DNA of 8,908 nucleotides from Desulfobacterales bacterium (GTDB lineage: Bacteria > Desulfobacterota > Desulfobacteria > Desulfobacterales > QNYZ01). The position numbers were made by a program, and so were the translations under genes. The stretch spans positions 1 to 8,908 of the forward strand of contig JAOZUU010000012.1 in the NCBI GenBank assembly GCA_029938515.1, written 5' to 3'. The notes below the pieces were generated by a model. It saw only the letters and a program-made list of their open reading frames with translations, was not told the origin of the DNA and ran no database searches. Shown in pieces: positions 1-7,138 of the stretch (the stretch's first letter is position 1; each line of letters opens with the position of its first letter).

Positions 1-1828
1 CATCAAGATAAGAGTCATCGGGTGTGGACAATTCGATTCCCGGCCGCATCTCTTTGATTATCTCATCCAGCTCGGCCCCCATCACGGTCTCTTTTTCCAG
101 CAGCAGTTCGGCCAGTTTGTGGAGTACATCCTTATTCTCCTGGAGCACTTTTCGAGCCTGCTGGTAGGCATTATCGATTAGCCGGGTGATTTCCTCATCG
201 ATTTTACGGGCCGTCTCTTCCGAATAGTCCCGATGCTGGGCAATCTCCCGGCCTAAAAAGATCTGCTCGTCGCCCTGATCGAAAGAAAGCAGTCCGAGAT
301 TTTCACTCATGCCCCAGTTACGGATCATTTTCTGGGCCAGGTCCGTGGCCTGTTTTATATCGGCGGCGGCACCGGTGCTGATCCGGTTGAATATAAGTTC
401 TTCGGCCACCCGGCCGCCAAAGGCCACCGCCAGTTCGCTCTCCAACTGATCCTTGTATTTAAAATCCCGCTCCTCGGGCAAAAACCAGGTGATCCCGGCG
501 GCCCGACCCCGGGGAACGATGGTGATTTTATTGATCGCTTCGGTGTTGGGTAAAAACCGGGCTACCAGGGCATGGCCACCCTCATGATAGGCCGTTGTTT
601 TGCGGTCTTCGTCCCGGACCACCTTGGACTTACGCTCAAGACCCATGTAAATCTTGTCCTTGGCGTCCTCGAAATCGTCCATCTCCAATTTGTCCTTATT
701 GCGCTTGGCGGCCATCAGGGCGGCTTCGTTGACCAGGTTTTCCAGGTCCGCCCCGGAGAACCCCGGCGTTCCCTTGGCCAGCACTTTGACATCAACCCCC
801 TTGTCGATGGGGCTCTTTTTCATATAAACTTCAAGAATTTTACGCCGCCCACGAATATCCGGCATGGGAACGACGATCTGCCGATCGAATCGACCGGGTC
901 GCAGCAGGGCCGGGTCGAGCACATCGGGCCGGTTGGTGGCCGAAATCAGAATGACCCCCTCGTTGGATTCGAACCCGTCCATTTCCACCAGTAACTGGTT
1001 CAAGGTCTGCTCACGTTCGTCGTGGCCGCCGCCCAATCCCGCGCCCCGATGGCGGCCGACAGCATCAATTTCGTCGATAAAAATGATACAGGGCGCATTT
1101 TTCTTTCCCTGGACAAACAGATCCCGAACCCGGGAAGCGCCCACACCGACAAACATTTCCACAAAATCCGACCCGCTGATACTGAAAAACGGCACATCGG
1201 CCTCTCCGGCGATGGCCCGTGCCAGAAGGGTCTTGCCCGTTCCGGGTGAACCCAACAGCAGGACCCCCTTGGGAATCCGTCCGCCCAGGCGCGTAAATCT
1301 TTTCGGATCTTTTAAAAAATCAACAATTTCACCCAGCTCTTCCTTGGCCTCGTCGATTCCGGCCACATCTTCAAAAGTGACCTTGTCCTGTTGATCGGAC
1401 AACAGCCGCGCCCGGCTTTTGCCGAAAGAGAGGGCTTTACCCCCACCGGCCTGCATCTGTCGCATAAAGAAAATCCATACGCCGATCAGTATGATCATGG
1501 GAAACCAGGAAACGAGGACGGATACATACCAGGGGGACTCCGCCGGTGGTTTGGCCTTGATGATCACCCCTTTTTCCCGTAAAGTTTTTATCATATCGAG
1601 ATCCTGGGGGGTGTATACCCGGTACCGATTGCGGTTGGTGTCGGTCACCAGAACTTCCTGCCCCTGGATAATCACCCCTTCGACCCGTTCGCCTTCGACC
1701 ATGGTTAGAAACTCCGTGTAACTCAGGCTCGATTCGGATAGTTGCTGTTGATTGAAAAGATTATACAACATGATCATCAGCAGGGTGATCACCAGCCATA
1801 ATGCCAGATTTTTATAAAATGGATTCAA
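1..1828 (-). CDS. ftsH: FtsH, ATP-dependent zinc metalloprotease (3' end outside window)
   Basis: Membrane-anchored AAA+ protease that unfolds and degrades membrane and cytosolic proteins, acting as a hexamer on the inner membrane. I read 609 codons without a stop before the window edge. Two membrane segments are visible at about residues 8-26 and 101-121, with a periplasmic domain between. The AAA+ module has Walker A GSPGTGKT (193-200; the usual second residue is Pro), pore loop MFVGVG (225-230), Walker B IIFIDE (248-253) and the arginine-finger region ending in RPGRFDRQ (310-317). The protease domain has HEGGH (415-419), where most relatives have HEAGH, and the third zinc ligand is probably D490 in AADIKQAT. 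The family is usually 610-650 residues, so little is missing. The start is the TTG at 1828-1826, chosen because family-typical sequence begins exactly there behind GGAGGT. It lies about 170 bases downstream of tilS in the same direction, a common pairing. The family identification is secure. Confidence 0.97.
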   Translation of the reverse strand, partial: MNPFYKNLALWLVITLLMIMLYNLFNQQQLSESSLSYTEFLTMVEGERVEGVIIQGQEVLVTDTNRNRYRVYTPQDLDMIKTLREKGVIIKAKPPAESPWYVSVLVSWFPMIILIGVWIFFMRQMQAGGGKALSFGKSRARLLSDQQDKVTFEDVAGIDEAKEELGEIVDFLKDPKRFTRLGGRIPKGVLLLGSPGTGKTLLARAIAGEADVPFFSISGSDFVEMFVGVGASRVRDLFVQGKKNAPCIIFIDEIDAVGRHRGAGLGGGHDEREQTLNQLLVEMDGFESNEGVILISATNRPDVLDPALLRPGRFDRQIVVPMPDIRGRRKILEVYMKKSPIDKGVDVKVLAKGTPGFSGADLENLVNEAALMAAKRNKDKLEMDDFEDAKDKIYMGLERKSKVVRDEDRKTTAYHEGGHALVARFLPNTEAINKITIVPRGRAAGITWFLPEERDFKYKDQLESELAVAFGGRVAEELIFNRISTGAAADIKQATDLAQKMIRNWGMSENLGLLSFDQGDEQIFLGREIAQHRDYSEETARKIDEEITRLIDNAYQQARKVLQENKDVLHKLAELLLEKETVMGAELDEIIKEMRPGIELSTPDDSYLD

Positions 1829-1836
1829 AAAAAATT

Positions 1837-1842
1837 ACCTCC
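1837..1842 (-). promoter_or_regulatory. Ribosome binding site of ftsH, decides a TTG start
   Basis: On the minus strand GGAGGT lies 8 bases upstream of TTG (1828-1826). The first in-frame ATG is codon 18, inside the first membrane segment, so using it would destroy the anchor. The near-ideal Shine-Dalgarno together with the conserved [13 protein letters not shown] start makes TTG the likely initiator. Confidence 0.85.
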
Positions 1843-1878
1843 ATGAGAAATTAGATTCCACCTTGAACTTCAGGTTCG

Positions 1879-1909
1879 CTTATAACCTTTCAGATAATTA
1901 ATCTCACAA
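1879..1909 (-). promoter_or_regulatory. Possible sigma70-type promoter of ftsH
   Basis: Reading the minus strand, TTGTGA (1909-1904) is followed after 18 bases by TTATAA (1885-1880), or after 19 bases by TATAAG (1884-1879). This would give a leader of roughly 45 bases before the TTG start. The match is only moderate and the spacing slightly long. The 170-base gap after tilS makes a separate ftsH promoter plausible but does not prove it. I found no convincing heat-shock promoter here. Confidence 0.3.
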
Positions 1910-1998
1910 GGCTATCGTAAGAAGGCTGTATTGTACGACCGATATTGCTGTGAAATTGATTTTCCGAACGTATATAGCTACCCCATATTAATCATCAA

Positions 1999-3468
1999 TC
2001 ATCTTTTCGCAAGCAAAACCTGTACCTTTAACGCATGACGGGTTCCAGGACCGATTTTAGCCCCATTGGCGATGCGATATCCGATAACCCATACGATCCG
2101 GTCTTCGCTGATCATGACGGGACACAAAGACCGCCTGCGGTGATCCTTTTCCCGGCCGGCTAAAAATTTACGAACCGATTGAGTGCCGCCAAGGCCCAGG
2201 GGTGAAAAGCGATCACCGGCTTTCCAGTTTCGGATAATCACGGGAAAGGTCAGTTTTTCCAAATCCAGGTAAGCGGCAGGATCGGCGGCATGAAATTTCA
2301 GTGGGAATTTCCCGGTATCTATAATGGAAAATGCCAATCGAAGGTCCACCTCGTCAATAATCAGCTCGCCGGGCGGGGTAAAATGATAGGTAAACAGCGG
2401 CTTCGTTCCCGGCGGTCCTTCTGGCGCGATGTGGCGCAATGATCCTTTCTCCCGGGAAAAGGCCAACGCTTTATCCGTCCGACTGACGCGGATGCGGTGC
2501 GGCAGATCAATGCTTTTCCATGACTGTCCTGCGGTTAATAAAGCCAGCACGGCCTCGATATTCCCAAATGATATCCTTCGCAGGTCTCCGGCCAGCAATT
2601 TTATGGCACGTCGAAACAAACGCCTTTGTACCGCCGGATCAAGATCGGCCACCGCCGGAATGGAAAAAATGATTTTGTTACGGGTGCGTTCGATAAGACA
2701 GGTATCGAAAATAGGGGCGAGGGTTTGTTCAATCCATCTGTCTTCGGAGCGAAAAACAGCGGCCATCTTATTCAGGCTATGGACCAGTCCGCGGTTATAC
2801 TCAGCGGCCAGCGTCGGCAGCAGCTCGGACCGAATTCGGTTTCGAAGATACCTCCGATCGGCATTGGAGGCATCGATGACGTAATCGTGCTCTTCTCTGA
2901 TCAGGTAATCCATAATCTGCCGCCGGGTTAAATCGATTAACGGACGAATAATTTTATTGTCCCGGACGGGCGGGATACCGGACAGTCCCGTGGGGCCGCT
3001 CCCGCGAAACAGATTCATCAGAACCAGCTCGGCATTGTCATTCATGTGGTGACCCAGGGCGATTTTATTGAATCCGTGCGCTTCCATAATCTCACTGAAA
3101 AAAGCATAGCGGACATGTCGGGCGGCGGTTTCCACAGACAGCCGATGGCGGCGGCGATAACAAAGAACATCCCTTCTTTCCGAGAATAACGCCAAATTGA
3201 GACGTTGGGCCAAAGCGGCTACAAAGTCGGCATCCCGATCCGAAGCCGCCCCTCGCAGGTCGTGATTCAGGTGGACAATCGCCAGGGTGAGATTAAAATC
3301 GGGCCCCATATCCATGAGCAAGTGCAACAGCGCCACCGAGTCCGGTCCTCCGGAAACCCCGACCAGCACCGCATCACCTGATTGTAGCATCCGATGAACA
3401 GCAATCGTCTGAATAACTATTTGACACAATGCATTCGATTGTTCACCCAAAAGGCCCCTCCCTAACAT
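1999..3468 (-). CDS. tilS: TilS, tRNA(Ile)-lysidine synthetase
   Basis: Cytosolic enzyme that joins lysine to cytidine 34 of the CAU-anticodon isoleucine tRNA using ATP, switching it to read AUA. The longest form is 489 residues, within the range of full-length TilS with C-terminal domains. Visible parts are the PP-loop SGGPDS (39-44), HLNHDLRG (66-73), SVETAARHVRYAFF (111-124), the family block GHHMNDNAE through LSGIPPVR (139-169) and SNADRRYLRNRIRSELLP (201-218). A complete C-terminal TilS domain follows, with WKAGDRFSPLG and IVWVIGYRI. The ATG at 3468 has no good ribosome site. A TTG at 3450 has GGAGG six bases upstream and still leaves about 30 residues before the PP-loop, so the true protein may be 483 residues. 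It is transcribed divergently from the SRP RNA and upstream of ftsH. Identification is firm; only the start is uncertain. Confidence 0.96.
   Translation of the reverse strand: MLGRGLLGEQSNALCQIVIQTIAVHRMLQSGDAVLVGVSGGPDSVALLHLLMDMGPDFNLTLAIVHLNHDLRGAASDRDADFVAALAQRLNLALFSERRDVLCYRRRHRLSVETAARHVRYAFFSEIMEAHGFNKIALGHHMNDNAELVLMNLFRGSGPTGLSGIPPVRDNKIIRPLIDLTRRQIMDYLIREEHDYVIDASNADRRYLRNRIRSELLPTLAAEYNRGLVHSLNKMAAVFRSEDRWIEQTLAPIFDTCLIERTRNKIIFSIPAVADLDPAVQRRLFRRAIKLLAGDLRRISFGNIEAVLALLTAGQSWKSIDLPHRIRVSRTDKALAFSREKGSLRHIAPEGPPGTKPLFTYHFTPPGELIIDEVDLRLAFSIIDTGKFPLKFHAADPAAYLDLEKLTFPVIIRNWKAGDRFSPLGLGGTQSVRKFLAGREKDHRRRSLCPVMISEDRIVWVIGYRIANGAKIGPGTRHALKVQVLLAKR
3448..3462 (-). promoter_or_regulatory. 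Strong Shine-Dalgarno and alternative TTG start inside the longest tilS frame
   Basis: The minus strand carries GGGAGGGG (3462-3455), whose GGAGG core lies 6 bases before the in-frame TTG at 3450-3448. Just before the upstream ATG (3468-3466) there is only A-rich sequence with AAAGAAAAT. The ftsH gene next door also starts at a TTG behind a strong site, which supports 3450 as the working start. Confidence 0.6.
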
Positions 3469-3510
3469 ATTTTCTTTTGATCGTTCTAAAAAAAGTCTGA
3501 AATCTCTTTA

Positions 3511-3611
3511 AATCGTCATCCTGGGAAAGCCTGTCCTGGGTTCGATCCGGGAGCCGTAATCACGTGATTTTAATACGTTATGAAATATAGATCAGACCCG
3601 GCATGACGAAT
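3511..3611. repeat. Degenerate inverted-repeat (REP/MITE-like) element between tilS and the SRP RNA
   Basis: CGTCATCCTGGG at 3514-3525 is mirrored by CCCGGCATGACG at 3597-3608, matching 10 of 12 positions as an inverted repeat. It bounds about 95 bases that contain no gene. The ends resemble the CGTCAT...ATGACG ends of interspersed palindromic repeats found between genes in many proteobacteria. The inner part carries another CCTGGG/CCGGG pairing near 3534-3551 and a 12-base palindrome at 3558-3569. Other copies would lie outside the window, so the repeat nature is inferred. The rest of 3469-3694 shows no gene. Confidence 0.35.
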
Positions 3612-3694
3612 TCGGACTTTTTACGACGTCATCACTGTTCAGTATCACGTTTTCCTGAGTCAATCACTGAAAAAGCCGCGCCAATTTTTTTTCC

Positions 3695-3722
3695 TTGAAA
3701 AACCATGATATCCTATTATATT
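3695..3722 (+). promoter_or_regulatory. Promoter of the SRP RNA gene
   Basis: TTGAAA (3695-3700) and TATATT (3717-3722) are 16 bases apart, a good housekeeping sigma factor arrangement. The predicted start, 7-9 bases after the -10 box, falls at about 3729-3731, exactly where the RNA's terminal helix begins. A T-rich run just upstream (3685-3692) could act as an UP element, as expected for a strongly expressed stable RNA. Confidence 0.75.
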
Positions 3723-3730
3723 CTTCCTCT

Positions 3731-3978
3731 GGTTGTGCTAGGCGGGGAGCTAGCGGTGCCCTTTTCCCGAAAACCGCTTTATGCGGGGCTGAATCCCCCC
3801 TCAAGGATTATTTTTCGAAAATCGGATCCGGCCGACCGGTCACCGCGCAACAGGCACTCATGAACCTCGTCAGATCCGGAAGGAAGCAGCGATAAGTGAT
3901 GGCGCCTGTGTCGCGGATCGATCCCGGTCATGCCTCGGACCCGTTCGCCGGAAACCATTCGACAGGGGGTGCACAACC
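3731..3978 (+). ncRNA. ffs: Signal recognition particle RNA, bacterial large type (with Alu domain)
   Basis: RNA scaffold of the signal recognition particle, which binds Ffh and targets ribosomes making membrane or secreted proteins. Helix 8 is unmistakable: GTCAGATCCGGAAGGAAGCAGC-type sequence spans 3869-3890, with the GGAA tetraloop at 3878-3881 between CC and GG. Helix 5 can be followed outward by nested complements: ACAGGC (3850-3855) with GCCTGT (3904-3909), CCGCG (3843-3847) with CGCGG (3912-3916), GACCGG (3834-3839) with CCGGTC (3924-3929), and TCCG (3827-3830) with CGGA (3936-3939). The ends close by GGTTGTGC (3731-3738) with GCACAACC (3971-3978). The extra 5' part, with a hairpin CCGC/GCGG near 3774-3785, corresponds to the Alu-type domain absent from the roughly 114-nt 4.5S form. 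It has its own promoter and terminator, and grpE lies downstream. End positions may be off by a few bases. Confidence 0.95.
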
Positions 3979-3987
3979 GTTTTTTTT
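3971..3987 (+). terminator. Terminator of the SRP RNA gene
   Basis: The 3' strand of the RNA's closing helix, GCACAACC, is followed by a G and then eight T (3980-3987). Its 5' partner lies about 230 bases earlier, so this is a long-range helix plus U-tract rather than a classic short hairpin. The U-tract position agrees with the predicted RNA end. Confidence 0.7.
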
Positions 3988-4068
3988 CTATCCCCAGCAC
4001 TTTTCCCCCCAATGATATTAAGGATTTAATCCGAATCAGCCCCCACATTTTTTCGCTTCTGCATTTTG

Positions 4069-4097
4069 CTTGACAAACCTTTGGATAGCCTTATTTT
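4069..4097 (+). promoter_or_regulatory. Promoter of the grpE-dnaK operon, sigma70-like with a possible sigma32 reading
   Basis: TTGACA (4070-4075) matches the -35 consensus exactly and is followed after 16 bases by TATTTT (4092-4097). The same stretch can be read as heat-shock type: CTTGACA (4069-4075, consensus CTTGAAA), then 13 bases, then CCTTATTT (4089-4096, six of eight against CCCCATTT). The expected start near 4104 would give a leader of about 50 bases. No CIRCE element (TTAGCACTC-N9-GAGTGCTAA) is visible, so HrcA control from this site is not supported. Confidence 0.6.
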
Positions 4098-4104
4098 TTG
4101 TCAA
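4070..4104. promoter_or_regulatory. Inverted repeat framing the grpE -10 region, operator candidate
   Basis: TTGACAAA (4070-4077) and TTTGTCAA (4097-4104) are perfect 8-base inverted copies separated by 19 bases. The left arm overlaps the -35 box and the right arm covers the end of the -10 box and the probable start site. That placement suits a repressor site or a hairpin at the very start of the leader. No known regulator is recognised. Confidence 0.35.
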
Positions 4105-4153
4105 AAATTATTAGGAACAAAGCAGACAAAACAAGCTTGGAGCAAAGATATTT

Positions 4154-4807
4154 ATGTCGACCAACGCACGGGCGCGCAATCAAAGTGAAAAAACATCCCC
4201 AGGACAGCCCACTGGCACGGATGAAACAACGTCCATCCCGGTCATCGATAAAAACGAACGACGAGATGTTGCCGACTCACCCGGGCCAATGGACCCTGAA
4301 ACACCTGAAAAACCGGTTGATCCGATCGTTGAACTGGAAGAACAACTGGTGTCGGCCCAGGAGGAGGCAAAAGCATCTTACGATCGTTTTTTACGGGTAA
4401 GCGCTGAGTTCGACAATTATAAAAAACGGATCTCACGGGAAATATCCGATACAAGAAAGTATGCCAACGAAACGCTTCTAAAAGAGCTCCTGTCGGTTGT
4501 AGACAACCTGGAACGGGCGTTGACCGCTTCCAAGGAAGACGACGCTGCCACCAATAGTTTGATTGACGGGATTGAAATGACCCTTGGGGAATTACTGAAA
4601 ATTTTTGAAAAGTTCGCCGTCAAGCCAGTTGAGGCCAGGGGAAAGCTATTTGATCCGACCTATCATCAGGCGATGGGACAGGAAAAAACCGACCAACATC
4701 CCGAAAACACAATTACCCAGGAACTCCAAAAGGGATATACCTGCCATGACCGACTCCTTCGTCCGGCCATGGTGATTCTGGCCAAGCCCGGCAGCGAAGA
4801 CGAATAG
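4154..4807 (+). CDS. grpE: GrpE, nucleotide exchange factor of DnaK
   Basis: Cytosolic cochaperone that releases ADP from DnaK so that substrate can leave and ATP rebind. The 217-residue protein has the normal layout: a disordered, charged N-terminus (1-55), a long helix for the dimer coiled coil (about 57-108, including LEEQLVSAQEEAKASYDRFL and SAEFDNYKKR), a four-helix part with LLSVVDNLERAL (112-123), and the C-terminal beta domain that contacts DnaK. The beta domain carries the family signature LFDPTYHQAM (165-174) followed by HPENTITQELQKGY and LLRPAMVILAKP. The ATG at 4154 is preceded by TTGGAG ending 11 bases upstream, which is slightly distant; no better start precedes the conserved part. 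It stands 89 bases upstream of dnaK and is presumably cotranscribed with it from the promoter near 4070-4097. Identification is secure. Confidence 0.97.
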   Translation: MSTNARARNQSEKTSPGQPTGTDETTSIPVIDKNERRDVADSPGPMDPETPEKPVDPIVELEEQLVSAQEEAKASYDRFLRVSAEFDNYKKRISREISDTRKYANETLLKELLSVVDNLERALTASKEDDAATNSLIDGIEMTLGELLKIFEKFAVKPVEARGKLFDPTYHQAMGQEKTDQHPENTITQELQKGYTCHDRLLRPAMVILAKPGSEDE

Positions 4808-4896
4808 TGACGGATTTAACCGGTATGATTCTAAACAAATGATCGTATTTATAAAAAAGAAGCAGATTAAAAAATACTTTAGGGAGGTTCAGAAAA

Positions 4897-6840
4897 ATGA
4901 GTAAAATTATCGGAATCGATTTAGGCACAACCAATTCCTGCGTGGCGGTCATGGAAGGTGGAGATGCCAAAATCATCACCAACCCCGAGGGCGGGCGAAC
5001 GACCCCTTCCATTGTCGCCGTCTCTGATAGTGGCGAACGCCTCGTTGGGCAGGTTGCCAAACGACAAGCTATTACCAACCCGGAAAATACGGTTTTCGGT
5101 GTAAAACGGCTGATTGGACGTAAATTCAAGTCGGCCGAAGTCCAGGGGGATATCAAGGTCCTCCCGTATCAGCTTGAGGGCGCATCCAACGGGGATGTAC
5201 GCATCAAGATAAGGGATAAAAAATACAGCCCGGCCGAAATATCCGCTTTTATCCTGGGCAATATCAAAAAGACCGCCGAAGCGTATTTGGGCGAAACCGT
5301 GACCGATGCGGTCATCACCGTGCCGGCCTATTTCAATGACAGTCAGCGCCAGGCGACCAAAGATGCCGGCAAAATCGCCGGTCTCAACGTCCAGCGGATC
5401 ATTAATGAGCCCACGGCCGCCTCTCTGGCATACGGCCTCGATAAAAAGAGCGAAGAAAAAATTGCCGTCTTCGATCTGGGCGGCGGCACGTTTGACATAT
5501 CGATTCTCGAAATCGGGGAGGGCGTCTTCGAAGTCAAATCAACCAACGGAGATACGCATCTGGGGGGCGAGGATTTCGATTTGCGAATTATCGATTATCT
5601 GGCCAATGAGTTTAAAAAAGACCAGGGAATCGATCTTCGCAATGATAAGATGGCACTCCAGCGGTTGAAGGAAGCGGCCGAAAAGGCAAAAATGGAGCTA
5701 TCCTCCTCCATGGAGACCGATATCAACCTGCCTTTTATTACCGCCGATTCTTCCGGTCCCAAGCATTTAAATATAAAAATTGGACGTGCCAAGCTCGAAG
5801 CACTGGTAAGTGATCTGCTCGACAAGATCGAAGCCCCCTGTAAAACCGCCTTAAAAGATGCAGGTTTTCCGACCAGTGATATCAAAGAGGTCGTATTGGT
5901 GGGTGGTATGACCCGGATGCCGGCGGTCCAGGACCGGGTGAAAAAGATATTCGGAAAAGAACCCAATAAAAGTGTCAATCCCGACGAAGTTGTGGCCCTT
6001 GGGGCCGCTATTCAGGGGGGGGTCCTGCAAGGTGATGTAAAAGATGTGCTCCTGTTGGATGTCACCCCGCTCTCTTTGGGTATTGAAACTCTGGGTGGTG
6101 TCATGACGCGGCTCATCGAAAAAAATACCACCATACCCACCAAGAAGAGCCAGATTTTTTCTACGGCAGCGGATAATCAGCCGGCCGTGTCGATCCATGT
6201 CCTCCAGGGCGAACGTGAAATGGCCGGCTATAATAAAACGCTGGGCCGGTTTGAATTAGTGGGCATCCCGCCGGCGCCCCGGGGCATTCCCCAGGTTGAG
6301 GTCTCCTTCGATATCGACGCCAACGGCATCGTGAATGTAGCGGCCAAGGATATGGCCACAGGCAAGGAGCAATCGATCCAGATTACCGCTTCAAGCGGGT
6401 TGTCTCAGGAAGAGATCGACACCGCCATCCGGGATGCCGAACAGCATGCCGAGGAAGATAAAAAGAAACGTGAATTGATCGACGCCCGCAATGCCGCCGA
6501 TTCACTTATTTACACCACCGAAAAGTCGATCAAGGATCTCGGGGACAAGGTGGATGACGAGACCAAGGCCAAGGTAGAAACAGGCGTTGCCGATCTTAAA
6601 AAGGCCATGGAAGGCGAGGATGTCGAAGAGATGAAGCGTGCGAGTGAAGCTCTGAGTCAGACTTCCCATAAACTGGCCGAGGCCATGTATCAGCAGGCCG
6701 CCCAGACCGGAGAGGATCAGCAGCCTGGAGGAGATGCGGGGGCTGGCCAGACCGGGGCCGGTGGGGATACGGGTGCAGCTGCCGGTGCGGATGAAGACGT
6801 CGTCGATGCCGATTTTGAGGAAATCAAGGACGGTAAATAA
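4897..6840 (+). CDS. dnaK: DnaK, Hsp70 chaperone
   Basis: Cytosolic ATP-driven chaperone that binds exposed hydrophobic peptides, with DnaJ delivering substrates and GrpE exchanging nucleotide. The 647-residue product is full length. The nucleotide-binding domain shows the phosphate-1 loop [13 protein letters not shown] (6-18), catalytic K70 in GVKRLIG, the phosphate-2 loop DLGGGTFD (193-200) and [13 protein letters not shown] near 333-345. The interdomain linker [12 protein letters not shown] follows near 384-395. The substrate-binding beta domain includes the QGERE stretch, then a helical lid with many Lys and Glu. A Gly/Ala-rich flexible tail ends in [13 protein letters not shown], the bacterial counterpart of the usual acidic end. 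AGGGAGG (4881-4887) gives a strong ribosome site nine bases before ATG. grpE lies just upstream, a strong terminator follows, and dnaJ is not adjacent downstream. Nothing is truncated or unusual in the catalytic residues I checked. Confidence 0.99.
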   Translation: MSKIIGIDLGTTNSCVAVMEGGDAKIITNPEGGRTTPSIVAVSDSGERLVGQVAKRQAITNPENTVFGVKRLIGRKFKSAEVQGDIKVLPYQLEGASNGDVRIKIRDKKYSPAEISAFILGNIKKTAEAYLGETVTDAVITVPAYFNDSQRQATKDAGKIAGLNVQRIINEPTAASLAYGLDKKSEEKIAVFDLGGGTFDISILEIGEGVFEVKSTNGDTHLGGEDFDLRIIDYLANEFKKDQGIDLRNDKMALQRLKEAAEKAKMELSSSMETDINLPFITADSSGPKHLNIKIGRAKLEALVSDLLDKIEAPCKTALKDAGFPTSDIKEVVLVGGMTRMPAVQDRVKKIFGKEPNKSVNPDEVVALGAAIQGGVLQGDVKDVLLLDVTPLSLGIETLGGVMTRLIEKNTTIPTKKSQIFSTAADNQPAVSIHVLQGEREMAGYNKTLGRFELVGIPPAPRGIPQVEVSFDIDANGIVNVAAKDMATGKEQSIQITASSGLSQEEIDTAIRDAEQHAEEDKKKRELIDARNAADSLIYTTEKSIKDLGDKVDDETKAKVETGVADLKKAMEGEDVEEMKRASEALSQTSHKLAEAMYQQAAQTGEDQQPGGDAGAGQTGAGGDTGAAAGADEDVVDADFEEIKDGK

Positions 6841-6865
6841 TTTCAGTTTCGCCGATTCCATAATC

Positions 6866-6908
6866 AACCCCGCAGTACCTTTCAGATGTGCCGCGGGGTT
6901 TTTATTTC
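6866..6908 (+). terminator. Intrinsic terminator after dnaK
   Basis: AACCCCGC (6866-6873) pairs perfectly with GCGGGGTT (6893-6900) across a 19-base loop, and TTTATTTC follows. It begins 26 bases after the dnaK stop. It ends the grpE-dnaK unit and separates it from the quinone genes. Confidence 0.9.
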
Positions 6909-6922
6909 ATTTTGGAATCTGA

Positions 6923-6964
6923 CCTACCTGCCGCCCGGCCTGCCGAACCCTCAGTGTAGGCAGG
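6923..6964. repeat. GC-rich hairpin with alternative left arms
   Basis: CCTGCC occurs twice (6927-6932 and 6939-6944), and either copy can pair with GGCAGG (6959-6964). CCTAC (6923-6927) can instead pair with GTAGG (6956-6960), which overlaps the same right arm. The arms are short and no U-tract follows. It could be a remnant of an interspersed repeat or a weak leader structure. Apart from this hairpin, 6909-7138 shows no gene and no strong promoter; TATAAA at 7063-7068 lacks a matching -35 box. Confidence 0.25.
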
Positions 6965-7138
6965 AGCCTAGTACAGACAAATATTTGGGCGAAAGAGGAC
7001 GTTTTTCAAATATCTCATTCCGGCACCGTCCGTTCTTTTCCCTGTTTTGCACGGATAAAAAGTATAAATTAAACGGTGAGGCCGGCAATTAAAAATACGA
7101 CCAGACCGTCCGGAAACGTAAATAAAACGGATGGATGG

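Noticed and set aside
572..1721. Plus-strand open frames across ftsH
   Set aside because: They are antisense shadows of a strongly conserved AAA+ protease frame; the translations show no family features.
1985..1992. CCCCATAT-like word resembling a heat-shock -10 box on the plus strand
   Set aside because: No CTTGAAA-like box lies 13-15 bases upstream, and it would point into the end of tilS rather than to a gene.
2429..2931. Plus-strand open frames inside tilS
   Set aside because: Antisense shadows of the tilS frame, with no recognisable domain or ribosome site.
3534..3556. GGTTCGATCC-containing stretch that looks like the T-arm of a tRNA
   Set aside because: No acceptor stem, D-arm or anticodon arm can be drawn in the preceding 70 bases, and the stem pairing fails in the standard tRNA register.
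3779..4048. Open frames over the SRP RNA on both strands (including 3695-3895 plus)
   Set aside because: They overlap a confidently folded structural RNA, have no ribosome site and resemble no protein family.
4021..4153. Possible CIRCE element upstream of grpE
   Set aside because: No TTAGCACTC or GAGTGCTAA arm is present, even loosely.
6886..7092. Small open frame between dnaK and the UbiA-family gene
   Set aside because: It starts inside the terminator hairpin, has no ribosome site and its protein resembles nothing recognisable.
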